NCBI RefSeq assembly: GCF_904849725.1
Contig: NC_058524.1
Coordinates: 26,257,001-26,321,000, forward strand
Reading direction: 5' to 3'
Source: Hordeum vulgare subsp. vulgare
Taxonomy: Eukaryota > Streptophyta > Magnoliopsida > Poales > Poaceae
Length of the DNA: 64,000 nucleotides
Shown: piece after piece, positions 12,379 to 23,726 of the stretch
Layout: every line of letters begins with the position of its first letter
Position numbering within the stretch: the stretch's first letter is position 1
Position numbers and translations under genes: made by a program
Notes under the pieces: generated by a model
What the model was told of the DNA's origin: nothing
What the model saw: only the letters and a program-made list of their open reading frames with translations
The model's database searches: none

Positions 12379-12891
12379 AAGTATGTTATTGCGACCCATT
12401 ATAGTGTTGTAAATTCAGCTATTATTTTTACATGTATTTTCCTTTCTTTCTTGTCATATCTTGTCATATGTTGTTTGAATTTGACGTTGCACATGCACAC
12501 TTTGGTGGGTTTGAGCAATCCTGATTTAGGAATCTGGTATGTCTCGGCACTTTACATGAGTTTCTGTGAAACAACACCAATTCTTTGGTTTGTAACGCCA
12601 ATGGACATGCTCACTTCTCTTAGCCAAATAAAATATTGATGCGTCTAATATTGGCGGGTAAAGTCACTAATTAGTGTCTCGGTATTTAATGGTTGAAAAA
12701 CTTTTCATTTGTAATATCGATAGTATGAGACCAAATTTATTGTCTTATTTAAGTACCATTCTTTGTTCTGTTTGATAAATGGAGATTGTTGTTGTCCTAT
12801 GTTTTGTTTTATGGTGTTCCAGTTCAGTAAGGGACATGGTAATCTATCAAAGATCAGTGCTACGATATTAATCAACGACTCAAAGGTATGC

Positions 12892-13009
12892 AACTGAATT
12901 CATTGATAGATTTAGCTGCCATTGTATTTTGTATTTGTTTGGGTTATGCTAACTGAATTCATTGATAGATTTAGCTGCCATTGTATTTTGTATTTGTTTG
13001 GGTTATGCT
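12892..13009 (+). repeat. Perfect 59-bp tandem duplication
   Basis: Units 12892-12950 and 12951-13009 are identical by eye, starting AACTGAATTCATTG and ending GGGTTATGCT. No internal differences were seen, so the duplication is recent. It lies in non-coding sequence between the FLX-like exons and the Helitron-type end. Confidence 0.95.
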
Positions 13010-13155
13010 GCAAAAGAAATGCTTTACACGGCCCAACCTTTTGCTAGCATAGAAGCATGACCGAATTTGGCTTGGCATTGTAACATTTTTGTAATTTGAT
13101 ATTTATCAACTTAGATGTGTTGTTGTTTTTTTGGCGGATCCTGGATACTTATTCT

Positions 13156-13185
13156 CCCGTTGCAACACACGGGTATTTTTGCTAG
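13156..13185 (+). mobile_element. Helitron 3' terminus (hairpin plus CTAG)
   Basis: CCCGT (13156-13160) pairs with ACGGG (13169-13173) around a short loop, followed by A/T bases and CTAG at 13182-13185, then T. Grass Helitrons end in such a hairpin 10-12 bases before CTRR and insert before T. The hairpin closely resembles the common grass CCCGTTGCAACGCACGGG form. The 5' end is not visible; it may be interrupted by the LARD and lie outside the window. Confidence 0.65.
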
Positions 13186-15704
13186 TTAAGTATATAAACA
13201 ACATACAGACCAAATTGTGCATCTAAATCAAATAAACTCATACATACACTCCTTCACTAAAACCCGCAAACCACAATAGTTCTAGAGCATTTGAAATGAT
13301 CTAAACTAGTAGTAAGAGATGAGGATGAAGCTGCTAACCTTTTTAGAACACTTGGATAGTTGGTGCACCGCCAAACCTAGAAAAATCTTGGGGGGAAATG
13401 AAGCTTGGAGGTCGAGCTTAGACAGGAAAGAAAGCTTAAGTGTGGCTCGGGCATTTCATCAAACACCTCATGTGCATAGAAAAGGTGATAACAGAGTAGC
13501 ACACATCTACACACGCTGGCCGGCCAAAAATGAAAGGAGTGAGCGGGCAGGGATGAGCATATATATAGGCAATCTTTTAGTCCCGATTGGTGTCTAGAAC
13601 CGGGACTGAAGGCAGACATTTAATCCTGGTTCCAGAGACGAACAGGGACTAAAGGGTTTGCGCCACGAGCCAGGCCCATCAGTCCCGATTGGTAGTGGGA
13701 ACTGGGTGTTGGGGAACGCTGCATGGGAAACAAAAACTTTCCTACGCACACGAAGACCTATCATGGTGATGTCCATCTACGAGAGGAGATTTGGATCTAC
13801 GTACCCTTGTAGATCGCACAACAGGAAGCGTTAAGAAAGGCGGTTGATGTAGTGAAATGTCTTCACGTCCCTCGATCAGCCCCACGAACCGTACCACGAA
13901 CCGTCCCGCGATCTGTCCCATGATCCATTTCGATCTAGTGCTGAACGGACGGCACCTCCGCGTTCAGCAAACGTACAACTCGACGATGATCTCGGCCTTC
14001 TTGATCCAGCAAGCAAGACGGAGAAGTAGATGATTTCTCCGGCAGCGTGATGGCGCACCGGTGGTGGTGACGATCTACTCCTGCAGGGCTCCGCGCCCGA
14101 GCTCCGCAGAAATACGATCTAGAGGTAAAACTATGGTGTCTAGATCTGAGTTGCACGTGGGAAAAGTTGTCTCAAATCAGCCCTAAATCACCACTATATA
14201 TAGGAGGGAGGGGGAGGAGTCTTGCCTTGAGGACCAAGTCCCCAAGGGTGCGCCGGCCAGGAAGGAGAGGAGGAATCCTACTCCAATTAGGATTGGAAAC
14301 TGGAGTCCTTCTCTTCCTTCCCACCTCCCCTTTTTTTCTTTCTCTTTGGTTTTCCCTCTTCTTGGCACCTAGGCCCTCTTGGGCTGTCCCACCAGCCCAC
14401 TAAGGGCTAGTGCGCCACCCTAAGGCCATTGAACTTCCTCCGGGTGGGTTGTCCCCCTCCCGGTGAACTCCCGGAACCCATTCGTCACTCCCGGTACAAT
14501 GTCAGCCGGTAATGCCCGAAAACCTTCCGGTAACCAAATGAAACCATCCTATATATCAAACTTCGTTTCCGGACCATTCCGGAAACCCTCGTGATGTCCG
14601 GTATCTCATCCGGGACTCCAAACAATATTCGGTAACCACACATATAACTGAACTATACTAAAACATCATCGAACCTTAAGTGTGCAGACCCTGCGGGTTC
14701 GAGAACTATGTAGACATGCCCCGAGGTATTCCTCGATCAATATCCAATAGAGGGACCTGGATGCCCATATTGGATCCTACATATTCTCCGAAGATCTTAT
14801 CAGTTGAACCTCAGTGTCAAGGATTCATATAATCTCGTATGTCATTCTCTTTGTCCTTCGGTATGTTACTTGCCCGAGATTTGATCGTCGGTATCCGCAT
14901 ACCTATTTCAATCTCGTTACCGGCAAGTCTCTTTACTCGTTCCGTGATACAAGATCCCGTGACTTACACTTAGTCACATTGCTTGCGCGGCTTGTGTGTG
15001 ATGTTGTATTACCGAGTGGGCCCCGAGATACCTCTCCGTCACATGGAGTGACAAATCCCAGTCTTGATCCATACTAACTCAACAGACACCTTCGGAGATA
15101 CCTGTAGAGTACGTACCTTTATAGTCACCCAGTTACGTTGTGATGTTTGATACACACAAGGTATTCCTCCGGTGCCAGTGAGTTATATGATCTCATGGTC
15201 ATAGGAATAAATACTTGACACGTAGAAAACAATAGCAATAAAATGACACGATCAATATGCTACGTATATAATTTGGGTCTTGTCCATCACATGATTCTCC
15301 TAATGATGTGATCCCGTTATCAAGTGACAACACTTGTCTATGGCCAGGAAACCTTGACCATCTTTGATCAACAAACTAGTCAACTAGAGGTTCACTAGGG
15401 AGAGTGTGTTGTCTATGTATCCACACATGTATTTGAGTTTCCAATCAATACAATTCTAGCATGGATAATAAATGATTATTATGAACAAGGAAATATAATA
15501 ATAACTAATTTATTATTGCATCTAGGGCATATTTCCAACACTGGGAATAGAGGTCCTAGATGAATCGGGACTTGTGCCCGCCGAGGCCTGATCGAAGTCT
15601 TGGCTGCTCGAACCGGGACTGATGCATGCATTATTCCCTCTTTGTAAGTCGACCGGGACTAATGATCTTATCTGATCAAGACCAAGCCCTATTTTCTATT
15701 AGTG
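13186..15704. mobile_element. CACTA transposon fragment, interrupted by a solo LTR
   Basis: The right terminus CCCTATTTTCTATTAGTG (15687-15704) is the inverse of a CACTAATAGAAAATAGGG end. Subterminal repeats of 'AGTCCCGATTGG' and 'ACCGGGACT' in both orientations occur at 13575-13700 and 15545-15665, as in Triticeae CACTA families. No transposase frame is present, so this is a deletion derivative or one end of a larger element. The left end is not found; the sequence begins directly after the Helitron terminus, which suggests the Helitron inserted in it. The segment 13707-15540 is a later insertion. Confidence 0.7.
13707..15540 (-). mobile_element. Solo LTR of a BARE/WIS/Angela-type Copia retrotransposon
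   Basis: A 1834-bp LTR in minus orientation begins TGTTGGGGAACG and ends CATATTTCCAACA. It is flanked by the 5-bp direct repeat CTGGG (13702-13706 and 15541-15545). It is alignable along its length to the LTRs at 16935, 23727, 47725 and 54837 but clearly more diverged. There is no internal domain, primer site or second LTR, so it is a solo LTR left by LTR-LTR recombination. A TATA-like ACTATATATAGG lies near 14193-14203 (read on minus). Confidence 0.92.
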
Positions 15705-15982
15705 AGTGGGACGGGGCGACGACACTACTGTTGTCGGCGCAATGGCTTGGCGAATGAGGGCACGACGATGCAGCCGTGCAAGTGCATTGCGAAGGCAGAA
15801 AACGCGGCGGCGGTGCAGATCCTGATAACCATTTGTTGACATTGCCCAAATAGGAAATGCTTTCACCGTTGGCTCGTTCGATTCTGTGGTTCCTATACCT
15901 TATTCCGTTGAATTTTATCGTAAGAGGTATTCCTCGCTCGTACCGAGATGAAATGGGCGGGGGCAACATTAGAGCGCAACTA
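15705..15982. other. Unassigned sequence between CACTA end and LINE
   Basis: The 278 bp between the CACTA right end and the LINE target duplication is mildly GC-rich at first. I recognise no gene or repeat in it. Confidence 0.4.
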
Positions 15983-16024
15983 ACACGAGTACTCCTTTTT
16001 TTTAGGGGAAATACCTCTTTTTAT

Positions 16025-16929
16025 TCAACCATAGCTAGGAATCTCGTCCGAAATTACAGAAAGAAGAAAGTCTGGTGGAGAATCCACCCAAATACCATTA
16101 CGATGCTCGCCTACCCCTACTTTAGCTAGCTTATGCGCGGCCATATTTCCCGATCGTCGAATCCAAGTGACCTTGAACTCCAGAAAAGAGGTAAGCAAGG
16201 TCTTTATCTCCTGTACCCAAGGCCTAATAGCAGACAGGTTCGTCACCGGATTGTTAATCTTCGTTTCCAGTGTCTTGCTACCCAATTCCAGGTGCGCGCG
16301 CTGGATATTCAAGCCAATCGCCATTTGAAGTGCCTTCCTACACGCCAGCGCTTCTACCGCCTCGGGATCAACAATGCCTGGGAAGAACTGGCTAGCCCCA
16401 GCCACAAACGCTGCATGATGGTCCCTGAAGACTGCCTCCCCTCCACTGTTTGTTCCTGCCCTGGAGACCGCGCTGTCAGAGTTGATCTTAATCAACCCAT
16501 TGTCAGGAGGCTCCCATTTCTGGGTAGGTTTTGGCTCCGATTGTGACGCCCTTGTCTCATTCGCTATTTTCCACTCCGCTAAGTGAACCTTCAGCTGTTC
16601 TATGATTTCATGTGGCTGCTGTAGTTTCCTCCCCTCTCTCGTGTTGTTTCTGGCAATCCAAAGCCCATAGGCAGCCTAGACCATGAGCTCTATCTCCTCC
16701 TCTGCAGCAAGAGCAAACCAATCAAGCAGCCAAGTAGAGAGTGCCCTCTGGGATGTCAACCAGCCAAGTGGAGTAGCCAACTCCACACCCAACTCTTCTC
16801 CCCCCAACTGCCATAAACGAACCGAGTGATGACAGGCCCAGAAGAGATGGACCATAGTTTCTTCTCTCCCACAAGCTACACAAAATACTCCTTCCTTTAT
16901 TCGGCGCCTGTGGAGTTCTGAACCGACAA
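16025..16929 (-). pseudogene. LINE ORF2 C-terminus: zinc-finger-RVT and RNase H-like domains
   Basis: Read on minus, the part next to the Copia insertion encodes GVFCVACGREETMVHLFWAC, the Cys/His 'zf-RVT' linker found after plant LINE reverse transcriptases. A 156-residue open stretch (16495-16025) then begins MIKINSDSAVSRAG and carries the RNase H-like (RVT_3) pattern: an initial 'INSD', 'EALACRKALQMA', 'LELGSKTL' and 'RRSGNMAAHKLAK'. This is the 3' part of the ORF2 at 25553-28737. A stop near 16678 separates the two domains, so it is not functional. It ends about 20 bp before the A-tail. Confidence 0.85.
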
Positions 16930-16934
16930 CTAAT

Positions 16935-18755
16935 GTTGGAAATATGCCCTAGAGGCAATAATAAATTAGTTATTATTATATTTCTTGGTTCATGATAATC
17001 GTTTATTATCCATGCTATAATTGTATTGATTGGAAACACAATACTTGTGTGGATACATAGACAAAACACTGTCCCTAGTAAGCCTCTAGTTGACTAGCTC
17101 GTTGATCAAGGATGGTCAAGGTTTCCTAGCCATAGGCAAGTGTTGTCACTTGATAACGGGATCACATCATTAGGAGAATCATGTGATGGACTAGACCCAA
17201 ACTAATAGACGTAGCATGTTGATCGTGTCATTTTGTTGCTACTGTTTTCTGCGTGTCAAGTATTTGTTCCTATGACCATGAGATCATATAACTCACGGAC
17301 ACCGGAGGAATGCTTTGTGTGTATCAAACGTCGCAACGTAACTGGGTGACTATAAAGATGCTCTACAGGTATCTCCGAAGGTGTTCGTTGAGTTAGTATG
17401 GATCGAGACTGGGATTTGTCACTCCGTGTGACGGAGAGGTATCTCGGGGCCCACTCGGTAATACAACATCACACACAAGCCTTGCAAGCAATGTGACTTA
17501 GTGTAAGTTGCGGGATCTTGTATTACGGAACGAGTAAAGAGACTTGCCGGTAAACGATATTGAAATAGGTATGCGGATACTGACGATCGAATCTTGGGCA
17601 AGTAAACATACCGAAGGACAAAGGGAATGACATACGGGATTATACGAATCCTTGGCACTGAGGTTCAAACGATAAGATCTTCGTAGAATATGTAGGATCC
17701 AATATGGGCATCCAGGTCCCGCTATTGGATATTGACCGAGAAGTCTCTCGGGTCATGTCTACATAGTTCTCGAACCCGCAGGGTCTGCACACTTAAGGTT
17801 CCACGTTGTTTTAAGCGTATTTGAGTTATATGGTTGGTTACCGAATGTTGTTCGGAGTCCCGGATGAGATCACGGACGTCACGAGGGTTTCCGGAATGGT
17901 CCGGAAACGAAGATTGATATATAGGATGACCTCATTTGATTACCGGAAGGTTTTCGGAGTTACCGGGAATGTACCGGGAATGACGAATGGGTTCCGGGAG
18001 TTCACCGGGAGGGGGCAACCCACCCCGGGGAAGCCCATAGGCTTTGGGGAGACACACCAGCCCTTAGTGGGCTGGTGGGACAGCCCCAAGGGGGCCTATG
18101 CGCCAAGAAAAGGAAATCAAAGGAAAAGAAAAAAAAAAGAGGGAGGAAGTGGGAAGGGAGGGGGACTCCTCCCACCAAACCAAGTCCAACTCGGTTTGGG
18201 GGGGGAGTCCTCCCCCCCTTGGCTCGGCCGACCCCTTGAGGGTCCCTTGGACCCCAAGGCAAGGTCCCCCTCCCTCCTCCTATATATATATGGAGCAATT
18301 AGGGCTGATTTGAGACGACTTTCTCACGGCTGCCCGACCACATACCTCCATAGTTTTTCCTCTAGATCGCGTTTCTGCGGAGCTCGGGCGGAGCCCTGCC
18401 GAGACAAGATCATCACCAACCTCCGGAGCACCGTCACGCTGCCGAAGAACTCTTCTACCTCTCCGTCTCTCTTGCTGGATCAAGAAGGCCGAGATCATCG
18501 TCGAGCTGTACGTGTGCTGAACGCGGAGGTGCCGTCCGTTCGGTACTAGATCGTGGGACTGATCGCGGGATTGTTCGCGGGGCGGATCGAGGGACGTGAG
18601 GATGTTCCACTACATCAACCGCGTTCTCTAACGCTTCTGCTGTACGATCTACAAGGGTACGTAGATCACTCATCCTCTCTCGTAGATGGACATCACCATG
18701 ATAGGTCTTCGTGCGCGTAGGAAAATTTTTGTTTCCCATGCGACGTTCCCCAACA
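16935..18755 (+). repeat. 5' LTR of the Copia element at 16935-25547
   Basis: 1821 bp, TG...CA ends. A strong TATA run (TATATATATAT, 18281-18291) lies after a G/C-rich stretch and before GGAGCAATTAGGGCTG, as in BARE/Angela promoters. A 242-codon frame at 17821-18549 is an LTR read-through, repeated at 24613-25341 in the other LTR, and is not a gene. Confidence 0.93.
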
Positions 18756-19985
18756 GTGGCATCATGAGCTAGGTTCATGCGTAGATGTCTTCTCGAGTAG
18801 AACACAAAAGTTTTTGTGGGCGGTGATGTGCGTTTTGCTGCCCTCCTTAGTCTTTTCTTGATTCCGCGGTATTGTTGGATTGAAGCGGCTTGGACCGACA
18901 TTACTCGTACGCTTACGAGAGACTGGTTTCATCATTACGAGTAACCCCCTTTGCTCAAAGATGACTGGCAAGTGACGGTTTCTCCAACTTTAGTTGAATC
19001 GGATTTGACCGAGGTGGTCCTTGGATGAGGTTAAATAGCAACTCATATATCTCCGTTGTGGTGTTTGCGTAAGTAAGATGCGATCCTACTAGATACCCTT
19101 GGTCACCACGTAAAACATGCAACAACAAAATTAGAGGACGTCTAACTTGTTTTTGCAGGGTATGATTGTGATGTGATATGGCCAACGATGTGATGTGATA
19201 TATTAGATGTATGAGATGATCATGTTGTAATAGAAATATTGACTTGCACGTCGATGATACGGCAACCGGCAGGAGCCATAGGGTTGTCTTTATACTAACG
19301 TTTGTGCTTGCAGATGCGTTTACTATTTTGCTAGGATGTAGCTTTAGTAGTAATAGCATAAGTAGCACGACAACCCCGATGGAAACACGTTGATGGATGA
19401 TCATGGTGTGGCGCCGTTGACAAGAAGATCGTGCCGGTGCTTTGGTGATGGAGATCAAGAAGCACGTGATGATGGCCATATCATGTCACTTATGAATCGC
19501 ATGTGATGTTAATCCTTTTATGCACCTTATTTTGCTTAGAACGGCGGTAGCATTATGAGGTGATCTCTCACTAAAATTTCAAGACGAAATTGTGTTCTCC
19601 CCGACTGTGCACCGTTGCTACAGTTCGTCGTTTCGAGACACCACGTGATGATCGGGTGTGATAGACTCAACGTTCACATACAACGGGTGCAAAACAGTTG
19701 CGCACGCGGAACACTCGGGTTAAGCTTGACGAGCCTAGCATGTGCAGACATGGCCTCGGAACACATGAGACCGAAAGGTCGAGCATGAATCGTATAGTTG
19801 ATATGATTAGCATAGAGATGCTTACCACTGAAACTATTCTCGACTCACGTGATGATCGGACTTGAGATAGCGGATTTGGATCATGTACCACTCAAATGAC
19901 TAGAGAGATGTACTTTTTGAGTGGGAGTTCTTAAGTAATATGATTAATTGAACTAATTGTCATGAACATAGTCTAATGGTCTTTA
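18756..19985 (+). other. Primer-binding site and leader of the Copia element
   Basis: GTGGCATCATGAGC follows the 5' LTR directly and is the initiator-tRNA-Met type primer site of this family. About 1.2 kb of leader then follows, colinear and highly similar to the inverse of 53600-54836 in the second element. The conservation stops near 19980, where the second element's gag start codon would come. Leader, primer site and LTRs are thus kept while coding sequence is not, the pattern of a non-autonomous element preserving cis signals. Confidence 0.8.
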
Positions 19986-22900
19986 CGAATTACGATGTAG
20001 CTTGCGCTATAGCTCTACTGTTTTTTATATGTTCCTAGAGAAACTTTAGTTGAAAATTGATAGTAGCAAACTTTGCAGACTGAGTCTGTAAAACCGAGGA
20101 TTGTCCTTGTTGCTGCGCAGAAGGCTTATGTCCTTAATGCACCACTCGGTGTGCTGCACCTCGAGCGTCGTCTGTGGATGCTGTGAACATCCGACATACA
20201 CGTTTCTGATGACTACACGATAGTTCAGTGCAAAGTACTTAATGGCTTAGAAGCAAGGCACCGAAAACGTTTTAAAACGTCACGGAACATAAGTGATGTT
20301 CTAAAGAGATGAAATTGTGATTTCATGCTTGTGCCCTTGTTAAGAGGTACGAGACCTCCAACAAGATTCTTTGTCCACAAAGTAAAGGAGAAAATCTCAA
20401 TCGTTGAGCGTGTGCTCAGATTGTCTGAGTACGACAATCACTTGAATCAAGTGGGAGTTAATCTTCCAGATGAGATAGTGATGGTTCTCCAAAGTCACTG
20501 CCACCAAGCTGTGAGAGCTTCGTGATGAACTATAACATATCAAGGATAGATACAATGATCCTTGAGCGATTCGCGATGTTTGACACTGCGAAAGTGGAAA
20601 TCAAGAAGGAGCGTCAATAGTTGATGGTTTGTAAAACCACTAAGTTTCAAGAAAGGCAAGGGCTAGAAGGGATACTTCGTGAAACGGCAAAACAGTTGCT
20701 GCACTAATGAAGAGACCCAAGATTAAACCCAAACCCGAGACTAAGTGCTTCTGTAATGAGGGGAACAGCCACTGAGGCGGAGCAACTCTAGATACTTGGT
20801 AGATAAGAAGGCTGGCGAAAGTCGAGAGAAGTATATTTGATATACATAATGTTGATGTGTACTTTACTAGTACTCCTAGTAGCACGAGGGTATTGGATAC
20901 CGGTTCGGTTGCTAAGTGATTAGTAACGCGAAATGAAAGCTACGGCATAAACGGAGACTAGCTAAAGGTGAGGTGACAATACGTGTTGGAAGTGTTTCCA
21001 AGGTTGATATGATCAAACGTCGCACGCTCCCTCTACCATCGGGATTGGTGTTGAACCTAAATAATTGTTATTTGGTGCTTGCGTTAAGCATGAACATGAT
21101 TGGATCGTGTTTATTGCAATGCGATTATTCATTCAAAGAGAATAATGGTTACTCTATTTGCTTGAATAATCACCTTCAATGGTTTATTGAATCTCGATTG
21201 TAGTGTTACACATTGGTGCCAAAAGATACGAGTTAATGATGATAGTACCACTTACTTGTGGCACTGCCGCTTGAGTCATGTTAGTATAAATTGCATGAAG
21301 AGGCTCCATGCTGATGGATCTTTACTCACCTGATTTCGAATCACTAGTGACATGCAAATCATACCACATGAGCAAGGCCTTGTTTTCATTGAGATGAAAC
21401 AAGATAGTAACTTGTTGGAAGTGATACATTTTGATGTATGCAGTCCAATGAGTGCCGAGGCACGCAGTGGATATCATTATGTTCTTACTTCACTTACGAC
21501 TTGAGTAGATACAGGAGTATTTACTTAATGAATCACAAGTCTGAAATATTGAAAAGTTCAATTCCGTTTCAGAGTGAAGTTCGTCGTAACAAGAGGATGA
21601 ACTGTCTACGATATGATCATAGAAATGAATATCTGAGTTACGAGTTTTTGGTACACAGTTAAGACAATGTGGAAATTGTTTCACAATTCATGCCAACTGG
21701 AACATCATAGTGTGATGATGTGTCTGAACGTCATAGCCACGCACTATTTAGTATGGTGCATGCTGTGATGTCTCTTATCGAATTACCACTATCGTTTATG
21801 GGTTATGCATTAGAGACAACCGCATTCACTTTAAATAGGGCACCGCGTATTTCCGTTGAGATGACACAGTATAGACTGAGGTTTAGAGAAATCTAAACTG
21901 TCGTTTCTTGAAAGTTTGGGGTTTCGACACTTATGTGAAAAAGTTTCAGTCTGATAAGCTCGAACCCAAAGCGGATAAATGCATCTTCATAGGATATCCA
22001 AAACAGTTGGGTACATCTCCTATCTCAGATCCGAAAGCAAAGTGTTTGTTTCTAGAAACTGATCCTTTCTCGAGGAAAGGTTTCTCTCGAAAGAATTGAG
22101 TGGGAGGGTAGTAGAACTTGATGAGGTTATTGAACCATCACTTCAACCAGTGTGTAGCAGGGCGCAGGAAGTTGTTCATGTGGCGCCTACACCAATTGAA
22201 GTGGAAGCTGATGATGATGATCATTGAGCTTCGAATCAAGTTACTACAAACCTCGTAGGTCGACAAGGTCGCGTACTGCTGCAGAGTAGTACGGTAACCC
22301 TGTCTTGGAGGTCATGTTGTTGAGCAACAGTGAACCTACGAGTTATGGAGAAAGCGATGGTGGGCCCAGATTCCGACAACTGGCTGGAAGCCATGAATTC
22401 CGAGAGAGGATCCATGTGTGAAAACAAAGTGTACACTTTGGTAGAACTACTTGATGGTCATAGGACTATTGAGTAAAAATGGGTCTTTAAAAGAAGACAG
22501 ACGATGATGGTGATAAGTCACTATTAAGAAAAGCTCGACTTGTCGCAAAGATGTTTTCGATAAGATCAAACAGTTGACTATGATGAGACTTTCTCACTCG
22601 TAGCGATGCTAAAAGTCTGTTAGAATTATGTTAGTTGTTGATGCATTATTTATGAAATATTGCACGTAGGATGTCAAAACATTGTTTTCTCGACGGTTTC
22701 CTTGAGCAAACATTGAATGTGATACAACCAGAAGGTTTTGTCGATCCTAAAGATACTAGCAAGTATGCAAGCTCCAGCGATCCTTCAATGGACTGGTGCA
22801 AGCATCTCGGAGTTGGAATATATATACTTTGATGAGATGATCAAAGATTTTGGGTTTGTACAAGGTTTATGAGAAACTTGTATTTCCGAAGAAGTGAGTG

Positions 22901-23711
22901 GGAGCACTATAGAATTTCTGATAAGTATATGTGGTTGACATATTGTGGATCAGAAGTAATGTAGAATTTCTGTAAAGCATACAAGGTTGTTTGAAAGGAG
23001 TTTTTTCAAAGGAATACCTAGATTGCGCTACTTGAACGTTGAGCATCAAAGATCTATGGAGATAGATCGAAAGCGCTTAATAGAAGTTTCAACAAGATGC
23101 ATGCCTTGACAAGTTTTTGAAGGAGTTCAAAATAGATCAGTAAAGAAGGAGTTCTTGGTTGCGTTGTAAGGTGTGAATTTGAGTAAGACTCAAAACCCGA
23201 CCACGGCAGAATAAAGAGAATAGACTAAGGTCGTCTTCTATGCCTTAGCCGTAGAATCTAAAGTATGCCATGCTGTGTACCGCACCTGATGTGTGCCTTG
23301 ACTCAAAGTCTGTTGAGAGGTACAGAGAGTGATCCATGATTGAATCACTAGCAGCGGTCAAAATTTATCCTTAGTAACAAATGGACTAAGGAATTTTTCT
23401 CGATTATGGAGGTGGTTAAAGAGTTCGTCGTAAAGGGTTACGTCGATGCAAGCTTTGACACTAATCCGGATAACTATGAGTAGTGAAACGGAGTCATATA
23501 GTAGAGTAGATATTTGGAGCATTTCCGAATAGCACGTAGTAGCAGCATCTATAAGATGACATAAAGATTTGTAAAGAACGCACGGATCTGAAAGTTTCAG
23601 AACCGTTGACTAAAACCTCTCTCACGAGCAAGACGTGATCAGACCCCATAACTATATGGGTGTTGGATTCGTTGGAATCACATGGTGATGTGAACTAGAT
23701 TATTGACTCTA
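19986..23711 (+). pseudogene. Decayed Copia gag-pol
   Basis: Fragments of every domain remain in order: gag (around 20110, AQKAYVLNA; 20400-20520, SEYDNHLNQVGVNLPDEI), a broken zinc-knuckle region near 20740, protease near 20890 (LDTGSV), integrase 21250-21900, a post-integrase piece at 21908-22099 (LKVWGFDTYVKKF), RT near 22720 (QPEGFVDPKDT) and RNase H near 23440. No frame exceeds about 75 codons; stops and frameshifts occur every few dozen codons. No protein can be made. The adjacent LTRs are far less mutated, so this decay predates the insertion or entered by recombination. Confidence 0.85.
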
Positions 23712-23726
23712 GTGCAAGTGGGAGAC
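23712..23726 (+). other. Polypurine tract of the Copia element
   Basis: GTGCAAGTGGGAGAC lies immediately before the 3' LTR; AAGTGGGAGA is the plus-strand primer tract of this family. Its inverse lies in the second element at 49549-49563. Confidence 0.8.

Noticed and set aside
16133..16546. 137-codon plus-strand frame
   Set aside because: Antisense shadow of the LINE RNase H-like domain.
17821..18549. 242-codon frame, repeated at 24613-25341
   Set aside because: Lies entirely in the two LTRs of the same Copia element and includes promoter sequence.
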